Shown here one piece after another: positions 7,651 through 16,654 of a stretch of DNA of 61,019 bases. The translations under genes and the position numbers were made by a program. Location of the stretch: assembly GCA_902555465.1 (NCBI GenBank), contig CACDSN010000007.1, positions 1 through 61,019 of the forward strand, given 5' to 3'. This DNA is from an uncultured Pelagibacteraceae bacterium. GTDB taxonomy: Bacteria > Pseudomonadota > Alphaproteobacteria > Pelagibacterales > Pelagibacteraceae. A model generated the notes under the pieces. The model saw nothing but the letters and a program-made list of their open reading frames with translations. It did no database searches and had not been told where the DNA came from. How positions within the stretch are numbered: the stretch's first letter is position 1; each line of letters begins with the position of its first letter.

Positions 7651-8703
7651 GTGACAAAATTTTTAATTTTTCTATTTATTTTATTAAATTACTCAAATAA
7701 TTTGTTTGCTATGGATACAAGACCATATCACCATCTATCTGATGGAACATTTAGAAATCCAGAAGGTTCACCTGTAAGAAACTCTTCTTTTAATTGGAGT
7801 TTTAAAATATTCAATGAAGAAAAGAAAAAACTTGATACTACAGTTCCTGATGATCACGTTATTAAAAAGACAGAGGTATTAAACAATTTAAATAAATATA
7901 AAAAAGGCAACTATATTGCTTGGATAGGACATGCAACATTTTTAATTAAATTAGGAAATACAACAATTATAACTGACCCTGTATTTGAAAAAAATATGGG
8001 TCCATTAATATTTGGTCCAAAAAGATTTGTGGATCCTGCTTTAAAATTAAAAGAATTACCTGAAGTAGATTTATTTCTACTTACGCACAATCACTACGAT
8101 CATTTAAGTACAAGGACAATTCAAAGATTTCCGTATAAAAAAGCTAAAGTGCTTACACCTTTAAAGCTAGGCAAATATTTTACGCGAAACGGTTATAGGA
8201 ATGTATCCGAAATGGATTGGTATGATGAAATTGAAATAAATGATTTAAAGGTCACATTTGTTCCAGCTGTTCATTGGTCAAAAAGAAGTTTGTGGGATAC
8301 AAATAAAACACTCTGGGGTAGCTTTATTATTGAATATCAGGGCATGAAAATATTTTTTGCATGCGATACCGGTTATGGAAATATTTATAAAGATCTAGGA
8401 AAAAAATATGGACCAATAGATTTAACGTTAATAAATATTGGAGCATATAATTTTTATCCGATGGCACCCGTTAAAGATAAATCAATATATCATACAAACC
8501 CTGAGGAAGCGCTTCAAATAGGAAGGGATTTAAATAGTAAAAAAATGTTAGGAATGCATTGGGGTACAGTTGTATTATCGCTTGAGCCTATACTTGAGCC
8601 AGCAAAAAGATTTAAAGACTCAGCCAATCAATTTGGATACGATCCTGATGATGCTATTATATTTAAAATAGGACAAGTTGAACCTATAGAAAATATTTTT
8701 TAA
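7651..8703 (+). CDS. exported metallo-beta-lactamase-fold hydrolase (RomA / NAPE-PLD-like)
   Basis: A 350-residue protein with GTG as start codon and a clear N-terminal signal peptide (residues 1-20, FLIFLFILLN core, cleavage likely after NLFA), so it acts in the periplasm. The metal-binding motif LTHNHYDHLS (HxHxDH) lies near residue 145, followed by VPAVHWSKR, FFACDTGYG and GMHWGTVV, in the order found in RomA and N-acyl-phosphatidylethanolamine phospholipase D. The substrate is unknown; lipid phosphodiesters or lactones are family precedents. It follows purK by 4 bases and ends at a strong bidirectional terminator. Confidence 0.8.
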   Translation: MTKFLIFLFILLNYSNNLFAMDTRPYHHLSDGTFRNPEGSPVRNSSFNWSFKIFNEEKKKLDTTVPDDHVIKKTEVLNNLNKYKKGNYIAWIGHATFLIKLGNTTIITDPVFEKNMGPLIFGPKRFVDPALKLKELPEVDLFLLTHNHYDHLSTRTIQRFPYKKAKVLTPLKLGKYFTRNGYRNVSEMDWYDEIEINDLKVTFVPAVHWSKRSLWDTNKTLWGSFIIEYQGMKIFFACDTGYGNIYKDLGKKYGPIDLTLINIGAYNFYPMAPVKDKSIYHTNPEEALQIGRDLNSKKMLGMHWGTVVLSLEPILEPAKRFKDSANQFGYDPDDAIIFKIGQVEPIENIF

Positions 8704-8706
8704 AAA

Positions 8707-8733
8707 AATGAGGACACAAAATATGTCCTCATT
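8707..8733. terminator. bidirectional hairpin terminator between convergent genes
   Basis: A perfect 10-base-pair stem, AATGAGGACA / TGTCCTCATT, with a 7-base loop sits between the stops of the MBL hydrolase and the convergent SRAP gene. A T-rich run follows on the plus strand, and seven A residues precede it, giving a U tract for minus-strand transcripts. Confidence 0.8.
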
Positions 8734-8748
8734 AATTTAAATTTTTAG

Positions 8749-9372
8749 TTAATTTATTTTTTGTATTAAAGATATAGTGTTATTTGTAGGTTTATTAACA
8801 TCTTTTGAAATTTCATAGAATTCTAAATTAGGCTTACTTGCTTCCTTTAAAAAATTTGAACCGTCTATTTGAAGGTTCAAATAATTATTAACATCCTTTT
8901 CATTTAAAATTACAGGCTGTCTATGATGAATTTCATTTACATTTTGTGATGCTTGTTCAGTAATTAAACAAAATTCATTGTCTGCAAAAATTCCTGCAAT
9001 AAACATCATTTTTTTGTCATCTCTTAAAAAGTAAAATGGTTTTTTTTCCTTGCCATCTCTTTTCCACTCATAAAATCCATCAGCAACAGCAACACATCTG
9101 TGAATTTTAATATGCTTTTTGAATGAAATTTTTTCATCTATCGTTTCGAGTCTTGCATTAATAAGAGGTTTAAAATCTTTTTGTTTTGACCATGATGGTA
9201 CAATACCCCATTTTAGCAACTCTAGCGTGTTTCCATTTGTATATTTTTTAACAACAGGTAAATTTTGTGATGGGTGAGCGTTATAATTTTCAGTATCCTC
9301 TACTTTAATTGCAGTTTTTACAATTCCTTTAGTTTTAGCTACAGGATTGGTAATTACAAATCTTCCACACAT
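8749..9372 (-). CDS. SOS-response-associated protein, SRAP/YedK (HMCES) family
   Basis: A 207-residue protein beginning MCGRFVIT: Cys2 becomes the catalytic N-terminal cysteine after Met removal and in this family forms a thiazolidine crosslink with abasic sites in single-stranded DNA. Further family marks are NAHPSQNLPVV, LKWGIVPSW, NARLETI, the DGFYEWKRDGK segment with the conserved Glu, and HHRQPVIL with the conserved His. Length is slightly below the usual 220. It protects replication forks by shielding abasic sites in the cytosol. A monocistronic gene, divergent from the GNAT gene and convergent with the MBL hydrolase. Confidence 0.92.
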   Translation of the reverse strand: MCGRFVITNPVAKTKGIVKTAIKVEDTENYNAHPSQNLPVVKKYTNGNTLELLKWGIVPSWSKQKDFKPLINARLETIDEKISFKKHIKIHRCVAVADGFYEWKRDGKEKKPFYFLRDDKKMMFIAGIFADNEFCLITEQASQNVNEIHHRQPVILNEKDVNNYLNLQIDGSNFLKEASKPNLEFYEISKDVNKPTNNTISLIQKIN

Positions 9373-9422
9373 AAAAAAATTCTTTGTTTAATTTATTTTT
9401 AGATTATATGTTTTTCAGATTT

Positions 9423-9878
9423 ATGAAATCAATAGAAAATAACTTTGATAATCCAATAGTAAATACACTTTTACATTATCATTTTTATCAGCTCAGATCT
9501 AATTCACCTGAGGGAAGTACACATGTTTTAGATATAGAGGGCTTAAAAGTTCCAAGTATTAAATTTTGGAGTATTTGGGAAGAAGATAAATTGATTGGAT
9601 GTGGTGCGCTTAAGTTTTTAGAAAAAAATCATGGAGAATTCAAATCTATTAGAATAGCTGATGAATTTAGAGCTAAGGGATATGGCATCAAGCTGCTTGA
9701 TCATCTAATAATAGAAGCAAAAAAAAATGGAATAAATAAAATTAGTTTAGAGACTGGTGCTGGTAATTTTTTTAAACCTGCAAGAAAACTTTTTGAAAAA
9801 GCTGGATTCAAAACATGTGAACCATTTGCACATTATAAAGTCGATCCTAACTCTTGTTATTATTCAAAAGATATATAG
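9423..9878 (+). CDS. GNAT-family N-acetyltransferase
   Basis: A GNAT-fold acetyltransferase. I start it at the ATG at 9423 (MKSIENNF, 151 residues) because family proteins of this type begin shortly before the NPIVNTLLHYH segment; in-frame ATGs at 9384 and 9408 would add 13 or 5 residues of unusual aromatic sequence. Core motifs: LIGCGALKFL (beta4), IRIADEFRAKGYGIKLLDHL (acetyl-CoA pyrophosphate loop, R-A-K-G-Y-G) and LETGAGNFFKPARKLFEKAGF. The acceptor is unknown. A small unknown gene follows 4 bases after the stop. Confidence 0.8.
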   Translation: MKSIENNFDNPIVNTLLHYHFYQLRSNSPEGSTHVLDIEGLKVPSIKFWSIWEEDKLIGCGALKFLEKNHGEFKSIRIADEFRAKGYGIKLLDHLIIEAKKNGINKISLETGAGNFFKPARKLFEKAGFKTCEPFAHYKVDPNSCYYSKDI

Positions 9879-9882
9879 TTTA

Positions 9883-10317
9883 ATGAGCAAAAGTACTTAT
9901 AAACCCTACGTTCTTTATGTAGCAGAAACTATATATTTAGAAATTTTCAAAATAAAAAAGGACAATAAAATTAATAATGTAGAAGCTTTCGAATTATTTA
10001 TAGGTTCTGAAATATATAAAGAAGTAAGCTCAGGAAAATTTCATGATGAATGGTTGAAAAATTTAAAAAAAAATAATTTTATAGATCCAAGTAACGGACA
10101 AAAAATTCCTGAAGAAACAATTAAACTTTTGCAAATTCAAAAAGACACTATGGTTAAGCAATTAATTCAATATCCAGATTTGTATTATGCAAAAAGTCAT
10201 TTCCCACTAGAAATTTCTCAAAGAGCATTTAATCATATTTGGAGGGTATGTGAGAGTTATGAACTATGGTGTAAAGAAACAGGTCAAAAAAATTTAATTA
10301 AATTAAATTTAATTTGA
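9883..10317 (+). CDS. conserved hypothetical protein, 144 residues
   Basis: The start is ATG at 9883 (MSKSTYKPYVLYV), four bases after the GNAT stop; the frame is open further upstream but that part only overlaps the GNAT gene. The product is soluble, lysine-rich and mostly helical by composition, with no recognisable motif. The segments PDLYYAKSHFPLEISQRAFN and IWRVCESYELW look like a conserved core. No family recognised. The 3' end overlaps the convergent lipoprotein gene by 9 bases. Probably co-expressed with the acetyltransferase. Confidence 0.6.
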   Translation: MSKSTYKPYVLYVAETIYLEIFKIKKDNKINNVEAFELFIGSEIYKEVSSGKFHDEWLKNLKKNNFIDPSNGQKIPEETIKLLQIQKDTMVKQLIQYPDLYYAKSHFPLEISQRAFNHIWRVCESYELWCKETGQKNLIKLNLI

Positions 10318-10647
10318 ATTAATAATTTTTCTGGTTTTTTTTATATTATTTTCTAATAAAATTAATAATTGTTTATCTCTTATATTATTTTCTAACATTG
10401 CCGATAATTCTTTATTTATCTTTTTATCTTTATTTTTTATTTGTTGTTCCTCTACTTTTTTTACTATTAACTCATGAGGCTGCAGACCTGTCTCCTCCTC
10501 TACCGCTTTATTAGTTACAAAAGTACCTAATGCATGACTAAAATTACCAGTAGATACAAAGGTCATTGATGGACCTACCATTGCTGTACTTTGTAAACAG
10601 CCAGATAAAAAAATTAATAACAATATATTTAAAAATATATTTTTCAT
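10309..10647 (-). CDS. small predicted lipoprotein
   Basis: A 112-residue protein with a lipoprotein signal peptide: MKNIFLNILLLIFLSGC, lipobox L-S-G-C with Cys17 as the lipidation site. The mature part begins with a Gly/Ser/Thr-rich stretch (STAMVGPSMTFVSTG) containing a short hydrophobic patch, followed by a charged, probably helical or coiled-coil C-terminal half (VKKVEEQQIKNKDKKINKEL). No family recognised. Likely anchored to a membrane facing the periplasm. Divergent from the ETHE1-like gene. Confidence 0.65.
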   Translation of the reverse strand: MKNIFLNILLLIFLSGCLQSTAMVGPSMTFVSTGNFSHALGTFVTNKAVEEETGLQPHELIVKKVEEQQIKNKDKKINKELSAMLENNIRDKQLLILLENNIKKTRKIINSN

Positions 10648-10702
10648 TCCCTACTGAATCATTACATTTTTTTAGATTCAACTCAATAGCGAAGTAATTA
10701 AT

Positions 10703-10731
10703 TTGCCTAGTTTGGACATTATCTTTATAAT
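10703..10731 (+). promoter_or_regulatory. putative sigma-70 promoter of the ETHE1-like gene
   Basis: TTGCCT at 10703-10708 and a perfect TATAAT at 10726-10731 are separated by exactly 17 bases, 24 bases upstream of the ATG at 10756. Pattern match only; AT-rich background raises the chance rate for the -10 element. Confidence 0.5.
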
Positions 10732-10755
10732 TAAGAAATATTGAAAATATGAATT

Positions 10756-11439
10756 ATGATTTTTGAACAATTATTTGATAAGACCTCTTCAACTTATACA
10801 TATTTAATATCTTCTGGCCCAGGAAGAGAGGCGATTATTATTGACCCAGTTTTAGAACATGTGGACAGCTATATAAATCTATTAAATAAACTAAACTTAA
10901 AACTTGTTAAAGTAATAGACACCCATATTCATGCTGATCATATAACTGGTATGTCTGAACTTAAAAAACAAACAGACTGCGAAACAGTTATGGGTGAAAA
11001 AACACCTGCAGATGTAGTTACTATAAAATTAAAAGATCAAGAAAATATATCTATAGACAATATTAAGATTAAAGCTGTTTATACTCCAGGACACACATAT
11101 GAAAGTTTTAGCTTCATAATGGATGATAGAGTTTTTACAGGAGACACTCTTTTGATTAATGGAACCGGAAGAACTGATTTTCAAAATGGAAATCCATATG
11201 ACTCTTACAATTCTATATTTAATATTTTACTAAAACTTCCTGATAAAACCAAGGTTTATCCCGCACATGATTACAATGGAAACTTTTTTAGCACTATTGA
11301 AAAAGAAAGAAAAAATAATCCAAGACTTCAAGTTAAATCAGCTGATGAATACGCTGACATAATGAACAATTTAAATTTACCTAATCCTAAATTAATGGAT
11401 ATCGCGATCCCAAGGAATTTGAAATTAGGAGAAAAGTAA
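10756..11439 (+). CDS. ETHE1-like persulfide dioxygenase / MBL-fold hydrolase
   Basis: A 227-residue cytosolic metallo-beta-lactamase-fold protein. THIHADHITG gives the HxHxDH metal motif near residue 57, followed by TPGHTYESFSF, FTGDTLLINGTGRTDFQ and VYPAHDYNG. The GTGRTDFQ element is typical of ETHE1-type iron persulfide dioxygenases, which oxidise glutathione persulfide to sulfite, rather than of glyoxalase II. Length matches (about 230-250). A putative promoter with 17-base spacing lies upstream. Its stop is one base from the convergent soxG-like stop. Sulfide or persulfide detoxification is the likely role; a different thiol substrate cannot be excluded. Confidence 0.85.
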   Translation: MIFEQLFDKTSSTYTYLISSGPGREAIIIDPVLEHVDSYINLLNKLNLKLVKVIDTHIHADHITGMSELKKQTDCETVMGEKTPADVVTIKLKDQENISIDNIKIKAVYTPGHTYESFSFIMDDRVFTGDTLLINGTGRTDFQNGNPYDSYNSIFNILLKLPDKTKVYPAHDYNGNFFSTIEKERKNNPRLQVKSADEYADIMNNLNLPNPKLMDIAIPRNLKLGEK

Positions 11440-11440
11440 A

Positions 11441-12019
11441 TTAGATTGATTTATATCCATACTCCAAAGATGCGTCTGTTATGGAGTGATATAGTGATTC
11501 GCTAAAACTTCTAAGTCCGAATATTCTTAACTTATTTGGATTATTGGAGATAAAATCTAATGTAATTGTAATTCCGTTATATACTGTATTAGCGCAATCA
11601 CCGGATTTTAATTTATCTACATTTAAAGGAGTTCCTTTTTTTAAAACTTCATTAATTGAATCACCTTCGAGTTCAATTACTGTTCTTGATTGAGAAATAT
11701 TAGTAATAGCAAAATCTTTATCATCAAAAGCTTTTAAGTCTTCAAATATATCTAGCGTTGAAAAAACGTACCAATTATCTGGTCCCATCCATAATATTCT
11801 AGTACTTTGATTGCTTGAAGTTTTAAGACTTACAGGAAAATTTACTCCATGTATTTTAAAATCAGAAATATCTTGTTTTGAGTTTTTATATTTTACAATT
11901 TGATATAGGCTTATGTTTTTAATCTCTTTAATTTTAATTAAATTACTTTCCTCTTTTTCATAGTAATCACCATATACGCCCATTTTATGTATATTGCTTA
12001 AAGATGATATGCTCTTCAT
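11441..12019 (-). CDS. soxG: sarcosine oxidase gamma subunit family protein (SoxG / N-methylglutamate dehydrogenase subunit)
   Basis: A 192-residue protein, last gene of the soxBDAG-type operon; its ATG overlaps the alpha-subunit stop by 4 bases. The sequence fits the divergent SoxG family: FKIHGVNFPVSLKTS near residue 55, RILWMGPDNWYVFS near 74, SQSRTVIELEGDSINEVLKKGTPLNVD near 110, and a C-terminal RIFGLRSFSESLYHSI. SoxG packs against SoxA in the heterotetramer. With gmaS and mgsABC in the same window, the complex may be N-methylglutamate dehydrogenase (called MgdABCD in methylamine users) rather than a strict sarcosine oxidase. Confidence 0.85.
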   Translation of the reverse strand: MKSISSLSNIHKMGVYGDYYEKEESNLIKIKEIKNISLYQIVKYKNSKQDISDFKIHGVNFPVSLKTSSNQSTRILWMGPDNWYVFSTLDIFEDLKAFDDKDFAITNISQSRTVIELEGDSINEVLKKGTPLNVDKLKSGDCANTVYNGITITLDFISNNPNKLRIFGLRSFSESLYHSITDASLEYGYKSI

Positions 12020-15012
12020 GATCTAACTCTCTTTCCTTCGTGATCAACATAATGTGAAGAAATAACTTCAACTTCTATTGATATATTTTTAAGTGGCGAC
12101 ACAGCAAACAATTTTTTTCCAATCATATTTTTTCCATCTTTTAAGATAGCTAAAGAAAAAGGATTATTATTCTCAACACTCCAACAAGAGGATGAAACAT
12201 GTCCTAATTTTGGATTTGGTAATTTGGCGTTTTTATCTATAACAAGATGAGAGCCTTCTGGGATACTGGTTTTTCTATCAGTTGGAATTAATCCAACAAT
12301 TTTTTGCCTATCAGATTGATTAAAAGCTAACTTTGATAGAGATCTTTTTCCTATAAAATCTTTTTTCTTAGAAACCATACCATCTAAAGAAACATCCTGA
12401 GGTATTGTTCTTCCATCTAGCTCTGGACCTGCAACATGACCCATTTCTATTCTTAAAGTTGATAATGCTTCTGTGCCATATGGTTGAATACCAAATTCAC
12501 TACCTATCTCTATCATTTTTTCCCACATAAACATTCCATAGTCTGATTGAACGTTTATTTCATATGCAAGTTCTCCTGAAAAAGAAATTCTAAAAATTCG
12601 TGCTGGAACACCAAATAAATCAGCTTCTTGATATCCCATAAATGGAAGTGCCTCATTTGAAACATTTGATTTTGGAAAAAGTTTTTCTAAAACATCTCTT
12701 GATTTTGGACCAGCTAAAGCTGCACCTGCCCATTGTTCTGTTGTTGAAACAACATTTACATTAAGATCTGGCCAAATAATTTGCAGATAATATTCTAAGT
12801 GAGACAAAACATTTGCTGCTTGAGCAGTTGTTGTAGTCATATGATAATGATTTTCTGATATTCTTGTAGTTGTTCCGTCATCCATTACCATTCCATCTTC
12901 TCTTAACATAACTCCATATCTAGCCTTTCCAATTGGAAGTTTCATCCATGCATTTGTATAAACTCTGTTTAAAAATTCAGCTGCGTCTGGACCTTTAACA
13001 TCAATTTTTCCTAATGTTGTTACATCACATATTCCTACTTTTTCCCTTACATTTTTTGCTTCACGATTAGCTGCTTGTAACATTGTTTCATTTCCAATTT
13101 TATAATACCTAGGCCTCTTCCATGCTCCAGCGTCTACAAATACAGCATTATTTTTAACATGCCATTCATGCATTGGTGTCAATCTAGTTGGCATGAAATG
13201 TTTACCTATTTCTCTTCCCACTATTGTTCCAATCGTAACTGGAGTAAATGGTGGTCTGAATGTAGTATGACCAACCTCAGGCACAATTTTATTTTCAATG
13301 TTTGAAACAAGTTGTAAACCGTTTAAATTACTAGTTCTTCCTTGGTCTGTAGCCATTCCTAATGTTGTATATCTTTTTACATGCTCAATTGATCTGTAGC
13401 CTTCCCTTAAAGCAATTTCTATATCTGTAACTGAAACATCATTTTGAAAATCTACAAATCGTTTTGCTTGTATTTTTTTTGGTAACGGTGCACACCAAAA
13501 CTTATCATGAATATTATGTTTTTTCTCTGTAGCATTTGGTATTTGAATATCGATTTCCTTATTATTTATTTTTTTAGAAATATCTTTTCCTGCTTTAAAT
13601 CCTTTATTCAATGTGTTTTGAAGTGTAAAGTCCCCATTGGCTGAACCAACTGTAAACTCATTTTGCTTTGATTTATCTGGCACAAAAGCATCGATTTGGT
13701 TATCAAACTTTAATTTATTTCCCGATTGCGATGCTAAATGAACTGAGGGCGTCCAGAACCCAGATACACAAATGCAATCACATTCAGCTTTTTTAATATT
13801 CTTATATTCTGTTTTATCTTCAGATAATTCTCCGATATCCGCAGATTTAACTTTTTTATAACCATTTGCTCTAATAACTGCATGATTAAATTTAATTTCA
13901 ATTCCTTTGTTTTTGGCTTCATTAACTAATTCTGACATATGTTCTTTTCTGGTATCCAAAATTAATGGATCTGCTCCATTATTTTTAAATTCAATTGCAG
14001 TTTCATATGCGCTATCGTTATTGGTAAATATAATTGGTTTTTTTCCAACGAGAACACCATAAACTTTCATGTACTCTTTTGCGCCTGATGCTAACATAAC
14101 TCCAGGAGTATCGTTGTTTCCAAATACTATTGGTCTTTCTATAGAACCAGTTGATAGGATGACTTCTTTACACCTAATATACCATAGCCTTTGTCTTGGA
14201 GTAAATTCAGATTTTTTTTCTAAGTGATCACCTACTCTTTCAAACATTACCAGCATGTTATGATCATAGTAACCAAATACCTGAGATCTATTTTTCACAG
14301 TCACATTTGGCATTTCTTTGAGTTCTGAAATAATTTTATCAGCCCAATCTTTTCCAGATAAATTATCAATACTTACATCATCCATTAAAAGCGATCCACC
14401 AAATCTATGTTTATCCTCTGCTAAAATAACTTTTGCACCACTTTTTGCAGCTGCATAAGCGCTTGCTAGCCCTGCGGGTCCTGAACCAGTTACTAGTAAA
14501 TCACAATATTCAAATTTATGATCGTATCTTTCCTTATCTTTTTCTACAGATGCAACCCCAAGTCCTGCAGCCTTTCTAATGAAAGGCTCATAAATTTTAT
14601 ACCAAAAACTTTTTGGCCACATAAATGTTTTATAATAAAAACCTGCAGGGAAGAATTTATGCAAAAAATTATTTATTGCTCCAATATCAAAGTTTACAGA
14701 TGGCCAACAATTTTGGCTAGTCGCGGAAATTCCCTCAACTAACTCTATTTCTGTTGCATTAACGTTTGGTTCGGAATGACCATTAAGCTGGACTTGTAGT
14801 TTCGCGTTGGGCTCATCAACTCCAGCTGCAAAAAAACCTCTTGGTCTATGATATTTAAAACTTCTTCCAACTAAATGTATTCCATTAGATAAAAGAGCTG
14901 ATGCAAGTGTATCACCTTCATAACCAGTATAACTTTTTCCATTAAACTTGAAGTTAATAATTTTGTTTCTATTGATGTAACCTTTGTCTTTTAATCTATG
15001 TTTTTGAGACAT
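12016..15012 (-). CDS. soxA: sarcosine oxidase alpha subunit family protein (SoxA / N-methylglutamate dehydrogenase)
   Basis: A 998-residue multidomain subunit. An N-terminal ferredoxin-like domain (about 15-105; YTGYEGDTLASALL, GRSFKYHRPRGFF) is followed by an NAD/FAD-binding domain from about 170 (LLVTGSGPAGLASAYAAAKS), a zinc/A3-like linker and a C-terminal GcvT-type folate domain from about 620 (GICDVTTLGKIDVKGPDAAEF, FRISFSGELAYEINV). The folate domain accepts the oxidised methyl group to give 5,10-methylene-THF. The ATG abuts the soxD stop; soxG overlaps by 4 bases. Sarcosine versus N-methylglutamate cannot be decided from sequence, but neighbouring gmaS/mgsABC favour N-methylglutamate. 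Confidence 0.92.
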   Translation of the reverse strand: MSQKHRLKDKGYINRNKIINFKFNGKSYTGYEGDTLASALLSNGIHLVGRSFKYHRPRGFFAAGVDEPNAKLQVQLNGHSEPNVNATEIELVEGISATSQNCWPSVNFDIGAINNFLHKFFPAGFYYKTFMWPKSFWYKIYEPFIRKAAGLGVASVEKDKERYDHKFEYCDLLVTGSGPAGLASAYAAAKSGAKVILAEDKHRFGGSLLMDDVSIDNLSGKDWADKIISELKEMPNVTVKNRSQVFGYYDHNMLVMFERVGDHLEKKSEFTPRQRLWYIRCKEVILSTGSIERPIVFGNNDTPGVMLASGAKEYMKVYGVLVGKKPIIFTNNDSAYETAIEFKNNGADPLILDTRKEHMSELVNEAKNKGIEIKFNHAVIRANGYKKVKSADIGELSEDKTEYKNIKKAECDCICVSGFWTPSVHLASQSGNKLKFDNQIDAFVPDKSKQNEFTVGSANGDFTLQNTLNKGFKAGKDISKKINNKEIDIQIPNATEKKHNIHDKFWCAPLPKKIQAKRFVDFQNDVSVTDIEIALREGYRSIEHVKRYTTLGMATDQGRTSNLNGLQLVSNIENKIVPEVGHTTFRPPFTPVTIGTIVGREIGKHFMPTRLTPMHEWHVKNNAVFVDAGAWKRPRYYKIGNETMLQAANREAKNVREKVGICDVTTLGKIDVKGPDAAEFLNRVYTNAWMKLPIGKARYGVMLREDGMVMDDGTTTRISENHYHMTTTTAQAANVLSHLEYYLQIIWPDLNVNVVSTTEQWAGAALAGPKSRDVLEKLFPKSNVSNEALPFMGYQEADLFGVPARIFRISFSGELAYEINVQSDYGMFMWEKMIEIGSEFGIQPYGTEALSTLRIEMGHVAGPELDGRTIPQDVSLDGMVSKKKDFIGKRSLSKLAFNQSDRQKIVGLIPTDRKTSIPEGSHLVIDKNAKLPNPKLGHVSSSCWSVENNNPFSLAILKDGKNMIGKKLFAVSPLKNISIEVEVISSHYVDHEGKRVRS

Positions 15013-15278
15013 TATATTTCTTCATTCATCTTTGCTGTTTTAAAAATTTCATGCGTTGTGGTATCTCTTTGAACCTTAAACCACTGCCTACAACCAGAAA
15101 CATGATGCCATAACTCTAAATGTTTTCCTCTTAAACTTTTTCTGTTATAAACAAAATTATCCCATTCTTTATCTGAAACTTCTTGATTTAATTCTGGTCT
15201 TTTCACTGAAGCATCCCCGCCATAAGAAAATTCATTTTGAGATCTCATTCCACAGAAAGGGCACTTAATATGTAGCAT
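15012..15278 (-). CDS. soxD: sarcosine oxidase delta subunit family protein (SoxD)
   Basis: An 88-residue subunit with the delta-chain zinc site: CPFCGMRSQNEFSYGG at the start, then HHVSGCRQWFKVQRDT near the C-terminus. SoxD binds one zinc through three Cys and one His and stabilises the tetramer. The family order B-D-A-G is kept, with a 3-base gap to soxB and a one-base overlap with soxA. The length is slightly below the usual 95-100. Confidence 0.93.
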   Translation of the reverse strand: MLHIKCPFCGMRSQNEFSYGGDASVKRPELNQEVSDKEWDNFVYNRKSLRGKHLELWHHVSGCRQWFKVQRDTTTHEIFKTAKMNEEI

Positions 15279-15281
15279 ATA

Positions 15282-16538
15282 TCAACCAATCCAAGTTTTT
15301 GTTCCTATGCCCTTCTCGTCTAATAGATGACCTGTAGAAAATCTATTCAAAGATAATTCGGAATTTAATTCATGCGGTCTATCTTGTGCAATTGTATGAG
15401 CAAAAGTCCAACCAGAAACTGGAGTAGACTTAAATCCTCCATAACACCATCCACAATTTAAATACAATCCATCGATATGAGTCTTATCAATAATTGGAGA
15501 TCCATCCATTGACATGTCCATAATTCCTCCCCAGGTTCTAAGCATCTTAAGCCTGCTTAAAAAAGGGAATAATGCTAAACCACCTGTTAAAACATGCTGG
15601 ATAGTTGGAAGATTTCCTCTTTGTGCGTAACTATTATAACCATCTAAATCTCCACCCATTACCATCTCGCCTTTGTCAGATTGACTTATATAAAAATGTC
15701 CTGCACCAAATGTAACTACACCATCAAGCAAAGGTTTAACTGGTTCAGAAACGCAAGCTTGTAGGCAATGTGTTTCAATTGGTAGAGTCATATTTAATTT
15801 TTCTGCAAGAATATTGGTGCTTCCAGCTACACATAACCCAACTTTTTTTGCTTTTATTTCTCCTTTTGAAGTTCTTACTCCTGTAATTTTTCCGTTTGTA
15901 ATATTAAAACCTTCAACTTCACAATGTTGAATAATGTCTACACCCATTGAGTCAGCTTGTCTTGCGTATCCCCATGCAACAGCGTCATGTCTTGCTGTTC
16001 CAGCACTTGGTTGCATTAATCCGCCAAATATTGGAAAGCGCACATCATCAGAAAAGTCTGCCATAGGAATATATTTTTTTACCTCTTCTCTCCCTAGTAA
16101 AACTGCATCAATTCCGTTTAATCTCATTGAATTGCCTCTTCTTGCATAAGCATTCATTTGAGCATCTGAATGTGCAAGATTGATAATTCCTCTTGGAGAA
16201 AACATTACATTAAAATTTAATTCTTGACTCAGGTTTCTCCATAATTCCATTCCAAATTCATTGAAACGTCCGTTAGCATCATACATAAAATTTGAACGAA
16301 TTATTGTTGTATTTCTTCCAACATTTCCACCACCAATCCAACCTTTCTCGATGATGGCAACATTTGTGATTTTATGTTCTTTGGCTAAATAATACGCGGT
16401 AGCTAAACCGTGTCCACCTCCACCAATTATGATAACATCATACTCTTTCTTTGGAGTTGGGTCTTTCCAGGCCACTTCCCAGTTCATGTGGTCTGAAAAA
16501 GCATTTTTTATTAAGCTAAAAACAGAATATTTCTGCAT
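15282..16538 (-). CDS. soxB: sarcosine oxidase beta subunit family protein (SoxB / N-methylglutamate dehydrogenase)
   Basis: A 418-residue flavoprotein subunit of the DAO fold, where the methylamine is oxidised. The dinucleotide-binding motif IIIGGGGHGLATAYYLA starts near residue 36; TARHDAVAWG places a His at about 184, at the position of the covalent-FMN histidine of SoxB; the C-terminal CGWCYGGFKSTPVSG closes the flavin site. First gene of the operon, divergent from formate-THF ligase across 116 bases, so both may respond to methylated amines. Name ambiguity (sarcosine oxidase or N-methylglutamate dehydrogenase) as for soxA. Confidence 0.93.
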   Translation of the reverse strand: MQKYSVFSLIKNAFSDHMNWEVAWKDPTPKKEYDVIIIGGGGHGLATAYYLAKEHKITNVAIIEKGWIGGGNVGRNTTIIRSNFMYDANGRFNEFGMELWRNLSQELNFNVMFSPRGIINLAHSDAQMNAYARRGNSMRLNGIDAVLLGREEVKKYIPMADFSDDVRFPIFGGLMQPSAGTARHDAVAWGYARQADSMGVDIIQHCEVEGFNITNGKITGVRTSKGEIKAKKVGLCVAGSTNILAEKLNMTLPIETHCLQACVSEPVKPLLDGVVTFGAGHFYISQSDKGEMVMGGDLDGYNSYAQRGNLPTIQHVLTGGLALFPFLSRLKMLRTWGGIMDMSMDGSPIIDKTHIDGLYLNCGWCYGGFKSTPVSGWTFAHTIAQDRPHELNSELSLNRFSTGHLLDEKGIGTKTWIG

Positions 16539-16654
16539 GAGATAATTTTATATAAATAAAAGCAATTATTTCTTATTATTTATATATATATTTTTTAGAA
16601 GTTTAAATATATATAAAAGCCTATACTAATTCGTTTCATAAATAGGGAGACAAA

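Noticed and set aside
9757..9882. Upstream extension of the 144-residue gene into the GNAT gene
   Set aside because: The extension reads hydrophobic noise inside the GNAT coding sequence; the ATG at 9883 right after the GNAT stop is the better start.
16539..16654. Promoter pair in the soxB/fhs divergent space
   Set aside because: Several AT-rich -10-like hexamers but none with a convincing -35 at proper spacing, so no specific site is claimed.
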